The notes under the pieces were generated by a model that saw only the letters and a program-made list of their open reading frames with translations, ran no database searches and was not told the origin of the DNA. Below are positions 1 through 7,608 of a DNA stretch of 64,000 bases, one piece after another. The stretch spans positions 3,098,001-3,162,000 of the forward strand of contig NZ_RCHV01000002.1 in NCBI RefSeq assembly GCF_003665095.1. Reading direction: 5' to 3'. The stretch comes from Streptomyces sp. Z26. Lineage in GTDB: Bacteria; Actinomycetota; Actinomycetes; Streptomycetales; Streptomycetaceae. Each line of letters opens with the position of its first letter. The stretch's first letter is position 1. The position numbers and the translations under genes were made by a program.

Positions 1-383
1 GGCAGGAACGTGGGGTCGACCAGCCCGGCGCGCGGCGCGACCTCCCAGAGGGCGAGCAGCAGGAGCACCGCGCCCGTACGGGTCAGCAGGCCGAGCAGCA
101 GCCGCCCCGCGCCGCGTACGAGGCGGGCCAGCGGGGCCCGTACGCCGCCGCGCGCCAGCGCGCCGGTCAGCTCCGCGAGCAGCGCCCGGAGGGTGAGGGC
201 CCGCAGCACCGGCCCGGAAGGGCGGCCCTCACGGCCGACCGCCGCGGCACCGGCCGCGTCGACGGCGGCGAGGCGGGCGCGGGTGACGTCCGGGGCGGTG
301 CCCGGGTCCGGGTTGGTGTCCGGGTCCGGGGCGGTGCCCGGGTCCGTGCTCGTTTCCGTGCTCGTTTCCGTGCTGACGCTCAT
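1..383 (-). CDS. ABC transporter permease, sulfonate/taurine/nitrate type (N-terminal part only)
   Basis: Only the first 127 codons lie in the window; the gene continues past the left edge. A disordered Ser/Thr/Asp/Pro-rich N-terminus of about 40 residues is followed by an Arg-rich stretch and the first hydrophobic segment, then LWEVAPRAGLVDP, which resembles the entry segment of SsuC/TauC permeases. The ATG at 383 overlaps the stop of the upstream ATPase gene as ATGA, so translation is probably coupled. By family knowledge this would be the membrane subunit moving an organosulfur or similar small anion inward, energised by the ATPase next door. The membrane core and EAA loop are outside the window, so the family call rests on the short N-terminus plus operon context. 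Confidence 0.8.
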   Translation of the reverse strand, partial: MSVSTETSTETSTDPGTAPDPDTNPDPGTAPDVTRARLAAVDAAGAAAVGREGRPSGPVLRALTLRALLAELTGALARGGVRAPLARLVRGAGRLLLGLLTRTGAVLLLLALWEVAPRAGLVDPTFL

Positions 384-1309
384 GGCGCGATCGCCTCCTT
401 CTCCTGCTGCTGGGCGCGGGTGACCTCGTCGCGCAGGAGGTCCCAGACGCGGTGCCGGTACGCGGCGAACTCGGGGCTGGAACGCAGGTCGGCGACGCGC
501 GTACGGTCCTCCAGGTCGATCCGTACGACCTCCTTCACCCGGCCGGGGCGCGACGTGAGCACCGCGACGCGCTGCCCCAGGCAGACCGCCTCGTCGATGC
601 CGTGGGTGATGAACACGACGGTCTTGCCGGTCCGTTCCCAGATCCGCAGCAGCTCGTCCTGGAGGGACTCGCGGGTCTGCGCGTCGAGCGCGGCGAACGG
701 CTCGTCCATCAGCAGCACGTCCGGGTCGTACGCGAGGCTGCGCGCGATCGCGACCCGCTGCCGCATCCCGCCGGACAGCTCCTGCGGGTGCCGGTCCTCG
801 AAACCGGACAGGCCGACGAGCGCCAGGAACTCACGGGCGCGGTCGGCCCGTTCACGCCGGGGGACGCCGGTGGCCTCCAGCCCGAACGTCACGTTGCCGA
901 GCGCCGTACGCCACGGCAGCAGCGCGTACTGCTGGAAGACGATGCCCCGGTCCAGACCCGGTCCGGTCAGTGGCTCGCCGTCCAGCAGGATGTTGCCGTC
1001 GGTCGGCTCGGCCAGGCCGCCGAGCAGGTCGAGCAGCGTGGACTTGCCGCAGCCGCTGGGGCCGACGAGGACGGTGAACTCGCCCGGCGCCACGTCGAGG
1101 GTGAAGGAGTCCAGCGCCACGGCGGGCGCGTTACCGCCGCGCGCGGGGAAGGTCTTGCCGACGGAGCGGAAGCTGATCTTCGGCACGGTGACCGCCTGCC
1201 GCGGGCCGCGGGCGGTGCGCGCGTGCTCCCGGGCCGGCTCGGACTGCGCGGCGTGCTCGTGTGTCGTGGCGCGCTCGCGTGGGGCGGCGTGCTCGTGCGG
1301 TGCCGTCAC
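380..1309 (-). CDS. ABC transporter ATP-binding protein, SsuB/TauB family
   Basis: A 309-aa nucleotide-binding subunit. Visible motifs in order: Walker A GPSGCGKST, Q-loop (FQQYALLPW), signature LSGGMRQR, Walker B LLMDEPFAALDA, and the switch His in FITHGIDEA. The FQQYALLPWRT and DEAVCLGQRVAVLTSRPG segments are typical of the nitrate/sulfonate/taurine importer ATPases. A roughly 35-residue His/Glu/Ala-rich tail precedes the conserved start of the domain (VPKISFRSVGKTF). The GTG at 1309 was chosen because it overlaps the stop of the binding-protein gene (GTGA); reading further upstream only adds shadow sequence. The stop in turn overlaps the permease start. The role is coupling ATP hydrolysis to import by the adjacent permease; the substrate is inferred, not proven. 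Confidence 0.93.
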   Translation of the reverse strand: MTAPHEHAAPRERATTHEHAAQSEPAREHARTARGPRQAVTVPKISFRSVGKTFPARGGNAPAVALDSFTLDVAPGEFTVLVGPSGCGKSTLLDLLGGLAEPTDGNILLDGEPLTGPGLDRGIVFQQYALLPWRTALGNVTFGLEATGVPRRERADRAREFLALVGLSGFEDRHPQELSGGMRQRVAIARSLAYDPDVLLMDEPFAALDAQTRESLQDELLRIWERTGKTVVFITHGIDEAVCLGQRVAVLTSRPGRVKEVVRIDLEDRTRVADLRSSPEFAAYRHRVWDLLRDEVTRAQQQEKEAIAP

Positions 1310-2499
1310 CGTTCCGCCCTCCCCGTACGGGACGAGCGCGCGCGGCGGTAGCCGTTGAACTCGTTCGTGTAGATGCCGGCGACCCGTACGGCGTCGCGTT
1401 CGATCTCCCCACGGTCCGCCAACCAGTCCGCCCAGAAGGCCAGTTCCTTCTCCGCGATGCGCCCGCCGGGGCCCGCGACGCCGTACGAACGCCAGTAGCG
1501 CAGCGGCTCGGCCTGCTCGTTCCGCTTCCGGCGGGCGACGATCGCGGTCATGCGGTCGACGACCTCCGCGCGCGGGGTGGCCCGCGACCACTCGACGGCG
1601 CGGGCGACACCGGTGACGAAGGACGCGGCGGTGTCGGGGTTGCGCTCCAGGAAGCGGTCCGCGATCACGTACGTGCCCGCGCTGAACGCGCCGAGGAGCC
1701 GGTAGTCGTTGAACAGCTCGCGCAGTCCCCCGCGTTCGCGGGCCTTGTCGCGCAGTACGCCGCTCAGCGACGCCACCCCGATACGGCCCTGGCGGAGCGC
1801 CTGCTCGGTGCTCACCGGCGGTACGACGAGCGCCTGGACGTCGTCGGCCTCGTCGGACGACAGGCCGTGCTTGCGGAGGTAGAGGTCGAGGACGGCCTCG
1901 GCGTGGCCGCCGAGGGTGTTCACGCCGACCTTCTCGCCGCGCAGGTCGCGGGCCGTGCGGAGGTCGCCGTCGGCGGCGGCGAAGAAGGAGTTGTACGACA
2001 GCGCGTCCGTGCCGTAGTAGCTGACGACGGCGGTGACGGGGGCGCCGCTCGCGGCGAGCTTGACCACGGCGCCGTTGAAGGCGCCGCCCACGTCGATCTC
2101 GCCGGTGGCGGCGGTCTGGATGTCCTGCGGGCCGCTGATGGTGTTGCCGACCCACTCCAGCTTCACACCGTCCAGGTAGCCGAGGTCGGCGGCGAGTTCG
2201 GGCGGGGTGACCTGCCCGCCCCAGCCCTGGTAGCGGACGGTGTCGGTCCGCCGGTCGCCACCGACGGCCCGGCCGCAGCCCGCCGCGAGCGCGGCCGCGC
2301 CGGTGAGCGCGAGGAACGAGCGCCGGGCGGGCCGGAACGGGCGCCGCACCGGACCGGCCGCCCGGCGGGAGTACGACTGGTGGGGTGGTGACTGACGGGG
2401 GTGTGGCTGTTGGGAGGACTGCTGGCGGAGGGACGGCTGGTGGGAGTACGGGTCGGGACCGGGGCGCGGGTACGGGGACAGTGCGGGCGGGGCGGTCAT
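1306..2499 (-). CDS. ABC transporter substrate-binding lipoprotein (SsuA/TauA-like, Tat type)
   Basis: A 397-aa protein. A Pro/Gln/Ser-rich N-region leads to a twin-arginine motif (RRSFLAL, near residue 59) and a lipobox ending LAAGC with Cys at about 75, so it should be a Tat-exported lipoprotein on the outer face of the membrane. The mature part has the features of aliphatic sulfonate/nitrate binding proteins: YQGWGGQVTPPELAADLGY, then GPQDIQTAATGEIDVGGAFNG and a late FWADWLADRGEI segment. The ATG at 2499 has GTGGAG about 6 nt upstream. First gene of a three-gene operon with 4-nt overlaps. A short organosulfur-type leader peptide about 430 nt upstream supports a sulfur-source substrate. Confidence 0.9.
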   Translation of the reverse strand: MTAPPALSPYPRPGPDPYSHQPSLRQQSSQQPHPRQSPPHQSYSRRAAGPVRRPFRPARRSFLALTGAAALAAGCGRAVGGDRRTDTVRYQGWGGQVTPPELAADLGYLDGVKLEWVGNTISGPQDIQTAATGEIDVGGAFNGAVVKLAASGAPVTAVVSYYGTDALSYNSFFAAADGDLRTARDLRGEKVGVNTLGGHAEAVLDLYLRKHGLSSDEADDVQALVVPPVSTEQALRQGRIGVASLSGVLRDKARERGGLRELFNDYRLLGAFSAGTYVIADRFLERNPDTAASFVTGVARAVEWSRATPRAEVVDRMTAIVARRKRNEQAEPLRYWRSYGVAGPGGRIAEKELAFWADWLADRGEIERDAVRVAGIYTNEFNGYRRARSSRTGRAER

Positions 2500-2924
2500 G
2501 CACGGCTCCACGGTGGGAAGAATTCTGCGACAGGGCAGACGAAAGGGCAGGGGAGGGCCCGGTGACGGGTCCGCGGAATTCCACGGAAAGGGACTTACGC
2601 GCACGGGAATTGCCCGCGCGGAATCACACGGGGGCGCGTACGACCTCAATTCCGGGAAGGAAGAGGAAAGGTCCCGGCAGCGGGGTGTACGACGCGACGG
2701 CGGAACTCAGTCGCCGTCAGCGCCGCCCCACGGCGTCCCCGGCCACGTGCCCGGCGGGCACCGTCCGCTCAACGAGCCCGTGGAACGGGGCCCTTGGCGG
2801 AACGGCGGCACGTACCGTACGGCGGCGTACTACAGGGCGTACGACCGCACGGTGCGGTGCGGTGCGGGTGCCGGGGAGCGGCGGAGAGGGGCGGCGGGGG
2901 AACCGGCCGGGTGTGGAGCAGGGT
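2500..2924. other. Transcribed spacer between leader peptide and transporter operon
   Basis: A 425-nt gap with no convincing gene. It would be the 5' untranslated part of the leftward transporter mRNA if transcription starts at the leader. It holds an unusual cluster of AATT-centred near-palindromes (for example CCGCGGAATTCCACGG at 2571-2586, and others near 2520, 2607 and 2650), which stand out against the GC-rich background. Some could be the attenuator hairpins expected behind a regulatory leader peptide, but no classical U-tract terminator was recognised. Confidence 0.5.
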
Positions 2925-3008
2925 TCAGCGGCCAGCGGCACAGATGGCGCTGGCGTGACGTCGCAGATCGACGTGCAGACGCGATACGAGAACCTCGGCT
3001 TGACTCAC
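2925..3008 (-). CDS. Regulatory leader peptide, cysteine/sulfur type
   Basis: A 27-codon ORF too short for normal gene calling. The peptide contains SRLHVDLRRHASAIC followed by AAGR and a TGA. R-x-HVDL-x-R plus a late Cys is, from memory, the conserved pattern of actinobacterial leader peptides in front of sulfur assimilation and organosulfur uptake genes. The GTG at 3008 is preferred because a promoter-like pair (TTGACG at 3045-3040 and CATGCT at 3021-3016, spacer 18) places the transcription start at or next to this GTG, giving a leaderless mRNA; an in-frame ATG at 3020 would give 31 aa. It precedes the sulfonate-type transporter on the same strand. Inference: cysteine starvation stalls translation near the Cys codon and changes read-through into the operon. 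Confidence 0.75.
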   Translation of the reverse strand: MSQAEVLVSRLHVDLRRHASAICAAGR

Positions 3009-3015
3009 AGGAGTG

Positions 3016-3045
3016 AGCATGCCAGCAGTCGCGCGCGGCCGTCAA
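3016..3045 (-). promoter_or_regulatory. Putative promoter of the leader peptide and transporter operon
   Basis: Read on the minus strand, TTGACG (-35) is followed after 18 nt by CATGCT (-10). The start site would fall about 8 nt further, on the GTG of the leader peptide, so the message may be leaderless. There is no Shine-Dalgarno sequence before that GTG, which fits. Confidence 0.5.
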
Positions 3046-3070
3046 TGAATCGTGCCGTACATCTCGCCAT

Positions 3071-3507
3071 GCGGGACCCGGATTTCCACCCGCACCTATT
3101 CCGGCGCTTTCCCGTCTCCTTGTCGGAGCCCCTATCGGAGCCCCTCCGTGGGCCCTCTCGAAGCCCCCATGCGGCTTTCGCTCCCCTGCGGTTCCGGCAC
3201 CTGCACCGGCACCGGCACCGGAGGCCGCTCGCGGGAGTGGACGCGGCAACCCGCCCCGCCCGTACGGGTGTCGGCGGCGGCGCTCGCGGGCGCACAGCCG
3301 TGGCGGGCGGTCGCACCGTACGCCGGGGTACGCGGTCCGACGCGCGGGCTACGAACGGGCGGGGAACGGGCCGGAACGGGCATGGAAAGCACAGGAAGGG
3401 TGACCCGTACCACCAAGTAGCCGGAATGAGGTTGGTCAACGCGCAAGCGGGAATGACCGGTTGCGTACACGGGGGACCGTCATACGGACGGAGGGGGAGT
3501 GGACACC
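3071..3507. other. Intergenic region with short tandem repeats
   Basis: No convincing gene. It includes short tandem repeats on the plus strand, such as two copies of a CGGAGCCCCT-type unit near 3125-3145 and several CACCGG units near 3200. The right end must carry the promoter of the rightward RsbW-like gene; an SD-like GAGGGGGAG lies at 3491-3499. Confidence 0.5.
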
Positions 3508-3924
3508 ATGCGCGCGAGACCTCAAGGGGTGCGGCGCTCCGCACGCGTCGAGTACGCACTGCCGCGGCAGGACGTGTCGGCCAGTTGGGCACGGCGGCTC
3601 ACCGCCGGTTTCCTGGCCGGTTCGCGGACGCCGCCGGAGGCGGCGCTGCGGACGGACGAGGCCACCCTGATCGTGTCGGAGCTGGTCACGAACGCCACGC
3701 GGCACGGCCGGAGCCGCTGCCGACTGCGGCTGAGCACGGTGGCGGGGACGATCACCATAGAGGTCTACGACGACGGTCCGGGCCGTCCCACGGCGCTCGC
3801 CGCGAACGCCGACTGGGAGGGCGGCCGGGGCATCGCCCTCGTGCGCCACCTCAGCCGACACCTGGACATCACCTCGCACGCCACCGGCGGCAAGACCGTA
3901 CGGGCGGTCCTCGCCGCGGCGTGA
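3508..3924 (+). CDS. RsbW-like ATP-binding protein (GHKL, HATPase_c_2 type)
   Basis: A 138-aa single-domain protein. The GHKL ATP-binding motifs are visible: N box ELVTNATRHG, G1 box YDDGPGRP and G2 box GGRGIALV. This is the small anti-sigma-factor-like ATPase family that is abundant in Streptomyces, whose better-known members bind sigma factors or anti-anti-sigma proteins; this one's partner is unknown. No sigma or STAS gene is adjacent, so it is an orphan. The ATG at 3508 is preferred over the GTG at 3499 because GGAG then sits 8 nt upstream of the start instead of overlapping it. Confidence 0.85.
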   Translation: MRARPQGVRRSARVEYALPRQDVSASWARRLTAGFLAGSRTPPEAALRTDEATLIVSELVTNATRHGRSRCRLRLSTVAGTITIEVYDDGPGRPTALAANADWEGGRGIALVRHLSRHLDITSHATGGKTVRAVLAAA

Positions 3925-3931
3925 CCGCGCT

Positions 3932-3960
3932 GGGCACGCGTCCCCCGCGACGGCGTGCCC
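3932..3960. terminator. Hairpin between convergent genes
   Basis: GGGCACGC at 3932-3939 pairs perfectly with GCGTGCCC at 3953-3960, just after the stop of the RsbW-like gene and facing the end of the YihY gene. There is no T-run, as usual in streptomycetes. A second GC-rich inverted repeat (ACGGGC...GCCCGT) follows directly. Confidence 0.55.
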
Positions 3961-4071
3961 GAACGGGCGGGGCCCGGGGCCCGTTTCGGCCCCGGCGCCA
4001 CCAAGCCCCTTCGTCCCCGGGCCCGTTCACGCCGGTCCCGGTTACCGCACCGCCGCCCTGCACATGCGGCC

Positions 4072-4095
4072 CAGCGGCTCAGCGGCTCAGCGGCT
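4072..4095. repeat. Three tandem copies of an 8-bp unit at the YihY stop codon
   Basis: CAGCGGCT occurs three times head to tail (4072-4079, 4080-4087, 4088-4095). The TGA of the leftward YihY gene lies across the second and third units, so a change of copy number would alter the C-terminus. Confidence 0.8.
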
Positions 4096-5280
4096 ACGGA
4101 GCCGACGCAGTTCGGCATTGAACTGGGCCCCGGTGAGCAGCGCCAGGTTCGACATCCACAGCCACACCAAGAACACCACGAACCCGGCGAGCGGCCCGTA
4201 CAACCGGTGGTACGTGCCCGCGTGCGAAGCGTAGAGCGCGAACCCGAACGACGTGAGCAGCCACAACAGCACCGCCACCACACCGCCGGGCAACCCTTCC
4301 CGTACGCCCCTCGCCTCGGTGGGGCCGGAGCGGAACAGGACGAGCACCAGCATCGCGACCAGCACCAACAGCAGCGGCCAGCGCAGCACTTGCCACGCCT
4401 GTACGGCCTCGTCACCCCAGCCGAGCAGCCGTCCGACCGTCCGCGCGACCTCCTTGCTGAGCATCAGCGCGAGAGCGCTGCTGACCAGCAGGCCGAGCAG
4501 CACGAGCGCGGTGAGCAGGATCATCGGCACCCTGCTCAGCGCGGGGCGGCGGTCGCGGATCCCGTGCATGGCGTGCAACGCCCGCCGGAACACGCTGAGA
4601 TAGCTCGTCGCGGACCACAGCGCCCCGGCGGTCCCGATGCTCGCGAGCAGCCAGGCGGCGGATCGCTGTGCGGCCATGTCCTCCAGCGCGGACCGCATCA
4701 GCTCGCGCGAGTCCGCGGGCAGCAGCGTGGTCAGCGCGCTGATCAGGTCCTCCGTCGCGGACTTGCCCGCGATGCCGATGACGGAGACCACGACGAGGAG
4801 CGTCGGGAAGATGGCCAGCACCGAGTAGTAGGTGAGGGCGGCGGCCCGGTCGGTGACGTCGTCGTCGTTCCACACCGACAGGGGCGCGCGGCGCAGCGCG
4901 ACGCCGTACTCCCCCGTGCGCCCGTGCTTCAGCGGCGCCGCCACGCGGCGGCCCATCTCACCCGGGGACCGGGACCTCCCGGCGTTCCCGGCGCGCCGCG
5001 CACCGTGCGCCTCGTCCATGTCCGGGTCGACGTACGCGTCCAGGGCCGGGTCCGACTCCGGGTCCGGGGCTGTGTTCGCGGCCACGTCCGGGCTCGCGCT
5101 CGCGCCAGGGTCCGGACTCGCGCCCACGGCCACGCCCGGGTCCCTGCCCTCGCCCGCACCCGCGTTTGCGTCCGGACCTCCGTCCATCGCCGCATCGGCC
5201 TCGTAGGGTGTGCCGCCCCGCGCGCCGGTCGCGCCGGGCGCCGTGTCGGTGGCCGCACCGAGCGTGCCGTCACCGGACAC
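4087..5280 (-). CDS. YihY/virulence factor BrkB family inner-membrane protein
   Basis: A 397-aa protein. The first 130 or so residues are disordered and rich in Asp, Pro and Ala. The YihY domain follows, with the typical DRAAALTYYSVLAIFPTLLVVVS entry helix, about six membrane segments, and the late GPLAGFVVFLVWLWMSNLALLTGAQFNAEL signature. The GTG at 5280 has GGGGGAGAGG 7 nt upstream, inside the end of the DUF6286 gene (11-nt overlap). Last gene of the leftward Asp23/DUF6286 operon, which suggests a role in envelope maintenance; the family's molecular function is not settled. The stop codon sits in a triple 8-bp tandem repeat. Confidence 0.9.
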   Translation of the reverse strand: MSGDGTLGAATDTAPGATGARGGTPYEADAAMDGGPDANAGAGEGRDPGVAVGASPDPGASASPDVAANTAPDPESDPALDAYVDPDMDEAHGARRAGNAGRSRSPGEMGRRVAAPLKHGRTGEYGVALRRAPLSVWNDDDVTDRAAALTYYSVLAIFPTLLVVVSVIGIAGKSATEDLISALTTLLPADSRELMRSALEDMAAQRSAAWLLASIGTAGALWSATSYLSVFRRALHAMHGIRDRRPALSRVPMILLTALVLLGLLVSSALALMLSKEVARTVGRLLGWGDEAVQAWQVLRWPLLLVLVAMLVLVLFRSGPTEARGVREGLPGGVVAVLLWLLTSFGFALYASHAGTYHRLYGPLAGFVVFLVWLWMSNLALLTGAQFNAELRRLRSR

Positions 5281-5863
5281 GTCGGTTCCTCTCCCCCGCG
5301 ACGCGCAGTCGCACCGTGTGGGTGATGTCGCCGTGCGCCCCGGCGGTCGTGCCGAGCCCGGCGAGCGGCCCCGCGGCGAGCCGGGACAGCACGGGCGCGG
5401 AAGCGCTGTCCGGCTCCAGCACGGCGACAACGCGGGCGTACACGCGACCGCGTCTGCGGCCCAGCCTCACGCGCGCGTCGCGCACCCCCGGCAGTGCCTC
5501 CGCGTCGGCAGCCGCCGCCCGCGCGAGTGCGCGGGCACGCAGCCGCGCGGCGGGCCGCAGCGGCAGTGCGCGCGGCTGGCTGCGGGCGCGCTGGGCGGCG
5601 AACCACCACAGCGCCAGCAGCAGTACGGCCGCCGCACCGACGATCAGCGCGGCCGTCCACCAGCCCTGGTCGCGCAGTTCGTCCAGGCGGTCGCGGTCGA
5701 GCAGGACGCCGTCCCGCTCCGGCCACCAGGACGGGAGCGCCGGAACCCACGAGGGCAGCCCGCCCTCCCGGTGCTCGCGCGCACCCAGCCCGGCAGCCGC
5801 GAGCAGCCCGCCGCCGCCGAGCGCCAGCGCGCCGACGAGGGCGAGCAGCACCCTGTTCACCAT
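5270..5863 (-). CDS. DUF6286 / AmaP-like membrane protein
   Basis: About 197 aa. Two hydrophobic segments (VNRVLLALVGALALGGGGLLAAAGL near the start and TAALIVGAAAVLLLALWWFAAQ) flank an external loop. A cytoplasmic C-terminal half carries the LPGVRDARVRLGRRRGRVYARV core seen in DUF6286 proteins, which resemble membrane anchors for Asp23. The ATG at 5863 has GGAG about 10 nt upstream; an upstream GTG at 5908 is possible. It sits between the Asp23-DUF6286 fusion gene and YihY and overlaps the latter. Likely role: a membrane partner for the cytoplasmic Asp23 proteins of this operon. Confidence 0.8.
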   Translation of the reverse strand: MVNRVLLALVGALALGGGGLLAAAGLGAREHREGGLPSWVPALPSWWPERDGVLLDRDRLDELRDQGWWTAALIVGAAAVLLLALWWFAAQRARSQPRALPLRPAARLRARALARAAAADAEALPGVRDARVRLGRRRGRVYARVVAVLEPDSASAPVLSRLAAGPLAGLGTTAGAHGDITHTVRLRVAGERNRRVR

Positions 5864-6113
5864 CCCGCGCGCACTCCGCGCGTCTCGCGCGTCCCGTACT
5901 CTCCGCACGCTCCGCAGCCTTCCGTCCGTCTCTCCGTCGGGGTGGTCCGGCCTTCGCCAGGGTGGCCCCGATCTTTCCGCGCTCTATCCGCGCTCTCTCT
6001 GCCGGGTGCTGCCGGTCACCGAACGCACTCACCGCTCTCCGTCACCGCGCATCACCGCATCAAGCAACCGCACCCGGTGACCGCGTCCAGCGCTCGAACG
6101 CCGTCACCGGCCG

Positions 6114-7268
6114 TCACGCGGGGGGCGTCGCCGCGGGCTCCACCGGGGGGACCACCGGTGGAGCCTCCCGGCCACCGACACCGTCGCCGCCGCCGAGTCC
6201 GCCGCCGGGGTCCTCCGGTGGGGGCGGAGGATGCCACAGCGCGTCCGGTACGGCCCGCACGACCACGGTGGGCGTCCGCACCAGGCCGAGGTGCGCGCAC
6301 CGTGCCCGCGCCGCCTCCACGACGGCCGCCTCCGCCTCGTCCAGGTCACCGAAGCGCACCGCGGCCCGTACGACTGCTTTGCGGCGGCCGACCTTGACGC
6401 GTGCCGAGGAGACGGCGGAGGCGGTCATGGCCGCGTCCCGCAGCAGCCGTGCGGCGGCCCGCCGGTCCAGTACGGCGCGCACCCCGGCGGCCGGTGACAC
6501 CATGCGCAACCGGCCACGGGCGCCCGGGGTCAGGGCCAGGACCAGTAGCCAGAAGCCGAGGAGGGCGAGCGCGGCGGCGGCGCCGATCACCCATGCCTCG
6601 TACAGGTGCGTCCGCGCCAGCCGGTCCGCCGTGCGTCCCGACCATCCGGCGAGCGGGGAACGGTCCACCGCCCCGGCCACCTCGTGGAACAGCAACAGCC
6701 CGGCCGCCGCCGCGACCGGCACGGCGAGCGCCGTCGCCGGGGTGCGCCGTGCCGACCAGGGTCGGCGGCGGGTCCGTCGCGGGAGCCGCCCGTCGCCACG
6801 CTCCGGCGGCGGGGGCAGTGGGGGCGGCGGCTCCACGGACGGCGCGGGGGACGCCGTCCGGGAGCCGCCGTGGACGGGCTCCAGGGAGCCCACCAGGACC
6901 TCGACCGAGCCCACCGCCAGCCCTGTCAGCGCACCCGATCGCTCGGTGACATACGCCTGGACGCCCGCGCAGACATCGGCCGCGTCCACGGGGTGGGGGA
7001 GCCCGATGTCGAGGGAGATGCGCGCGGAGCCGTGCCGTACGGCGCCGGTGCCCTTCGCCGCGCCCGCCAGCCCGCGGGCGGCGAGGGCCTCACCCGCGGC
7101 GCGTCCGGCGATACGGCTCAGGGCCCGATCGGTGACGGTCGTCGCCCCCCGGTCGGCCGCGGCCGTCCGCTCCGTGCCCGGCACTCCGGGCACGGGTCCC
7201 GGGGCAAGCCCCGGGTCCGGGACGGCTTCGGCGTACGCGGTGCCCGACGCGTCCGCGGCTCCGCTCAC
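6114..7268 (-). CDS. Asp23/Gls24 domain fused to DUF6286 membrane domain
   Basis: A 384-aa composite. Residues about 40-130 look like an Asp23/Gls24 domain (VTDRALSRIAGRAAGEAL ... PVDAADVCAGVQAYVTERSG). A Pro-rich linker follows, then a DUF6286-like region with two hydrophobic segments (ALAVPVAAAAGLLLFHEVAG and EAWVIGAAAALALLGFWLLVLAL) and a C-terminal core (ASAVSSARVKVGRRKAVVRAAVRFGD). It therefore joins in one chain the two parts that occur separately in its neighbours. The GTG at 7268 overlaps the stop of the small upstream gene (GTGA). The tail is Pro/Gly-rich. Role by family: an envelope-stress protein held at the membrane. Confidence 0.82.
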   Translation of the reverse strand: MSGAADASGTAYAEAVPDPGLAPGPVPGVPGTERTAAADRGATTVTDRALSRIAGRAAGEALAARGLAGAAKGTGAVRHGSARISLDIGLPHPVDAADVCAGVQAYVTERSGALTGLAVGSVEVLVGSLEPVHGGSRTASPAPSVEPPPPLPPPPERGDGRLPRRTRRRPWSARRTPATALAVPVAAAAGLLLFHEVAGAVDRSPLAGWSGRTADRLARTHLYEAWVIGAAAALALLGFWLLVLALTPGARGRLRMVSPAAGVRAVLDRRAAARLLRDAAMTASAVSSARVKVGRRKAVVRAAVRFGDLDEAEAAVVEAARARCAHLGLVRTPTVVVRAVPDALWHPPPPPEDPGGGLGGGDGVGGREAPPVVPPVEPAATPPA

Positions 7269-7447
7269 CGCCTCCGCGCTCCTTCACCCAGGAACTGGCT
7301 CAACTCCACGTCGCCCTCGATGATCCGGCCGACCACGAACCCGACCGCTCCGAGCGCGGCCACCAGCAGGAACGCCCCGAAGCCGCCGAACCAACCGGCG
7401 AAGCCGAGCGCCATCCCCACCAGCAGTCCCGAACCAGCTCTGCTCAT
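7265..7447 (-). CDS. Small integral membrane protein, DUF2273-like
   Basis: A 60-aa protein with a two-helix hydrophobic hairpin (GLLVGMALGFAGWFGGFGAFLL and AALGAVGFVVGRIIEG) and a charged tail. Proteins of this size and shape (DUF2273) regularly sit beside Asp23 genes in Gram-positive bacteria. It is translationally coupled to the Asp23-DUF6286 fusion through a GTGA overlap. A GC-rich hairpin separates it from the upstream Asp23 gene, so its expression may be lower than that of the first gene. Confidence 0.8.
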   Translation of the reverse strand: MSRAGSGLLVGMALGFAGWFGGFGAFLLVAALGAVGFVVGRIIEGDVELSQFLGEGARRR

Positions 7448-7496
7448 CGTCGTTTCCCCTCACCCTCCGCCGTCTGTGACACCTGCGACGTCTGCC

Positions 7497-7524
7497 GTAC
7501 GCGTCCTCGCGCCCGGACGCGTAC
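7497..7524. terminator. Hairpin inside the Asp23 operon
   Basis: GTACGCGTCC at 7497-7506 pairs perfectly with GGACGCGTAC at 7515-7524 (8-nt loop), between the first Asp23 gene and the small membrane gene. It could act as a partial terminator or an mRNA-stabilising stem. Confidence 0.5.
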
Positions 7525-7608
7525 CCGTCTCCGTACGTCCGCCCCGCGACCGTACGTCCGTCCGCGCGCGTCCCTGGGAATGTGCCGGGACGCGGCGCGT
7601 ACGCGAGG

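Noticed and set aside
3005..3070. Alternative 21-aa leader reading (MARCTARFIDGRARLLACSLL) on the minus strand
   Set aside because: It has two Cys but does not match the conserved R-x-HVDL pattern, and it would start upstream of the promoter-like pair; the ORF at 2925-3008 fits much better.
2385..4121. 578-codon plus-strand frame over the leader and spacer
   Set aside because: Crosses two real genes and the leader peptide; Arg/Gly/Thr-rich nonsense translation.
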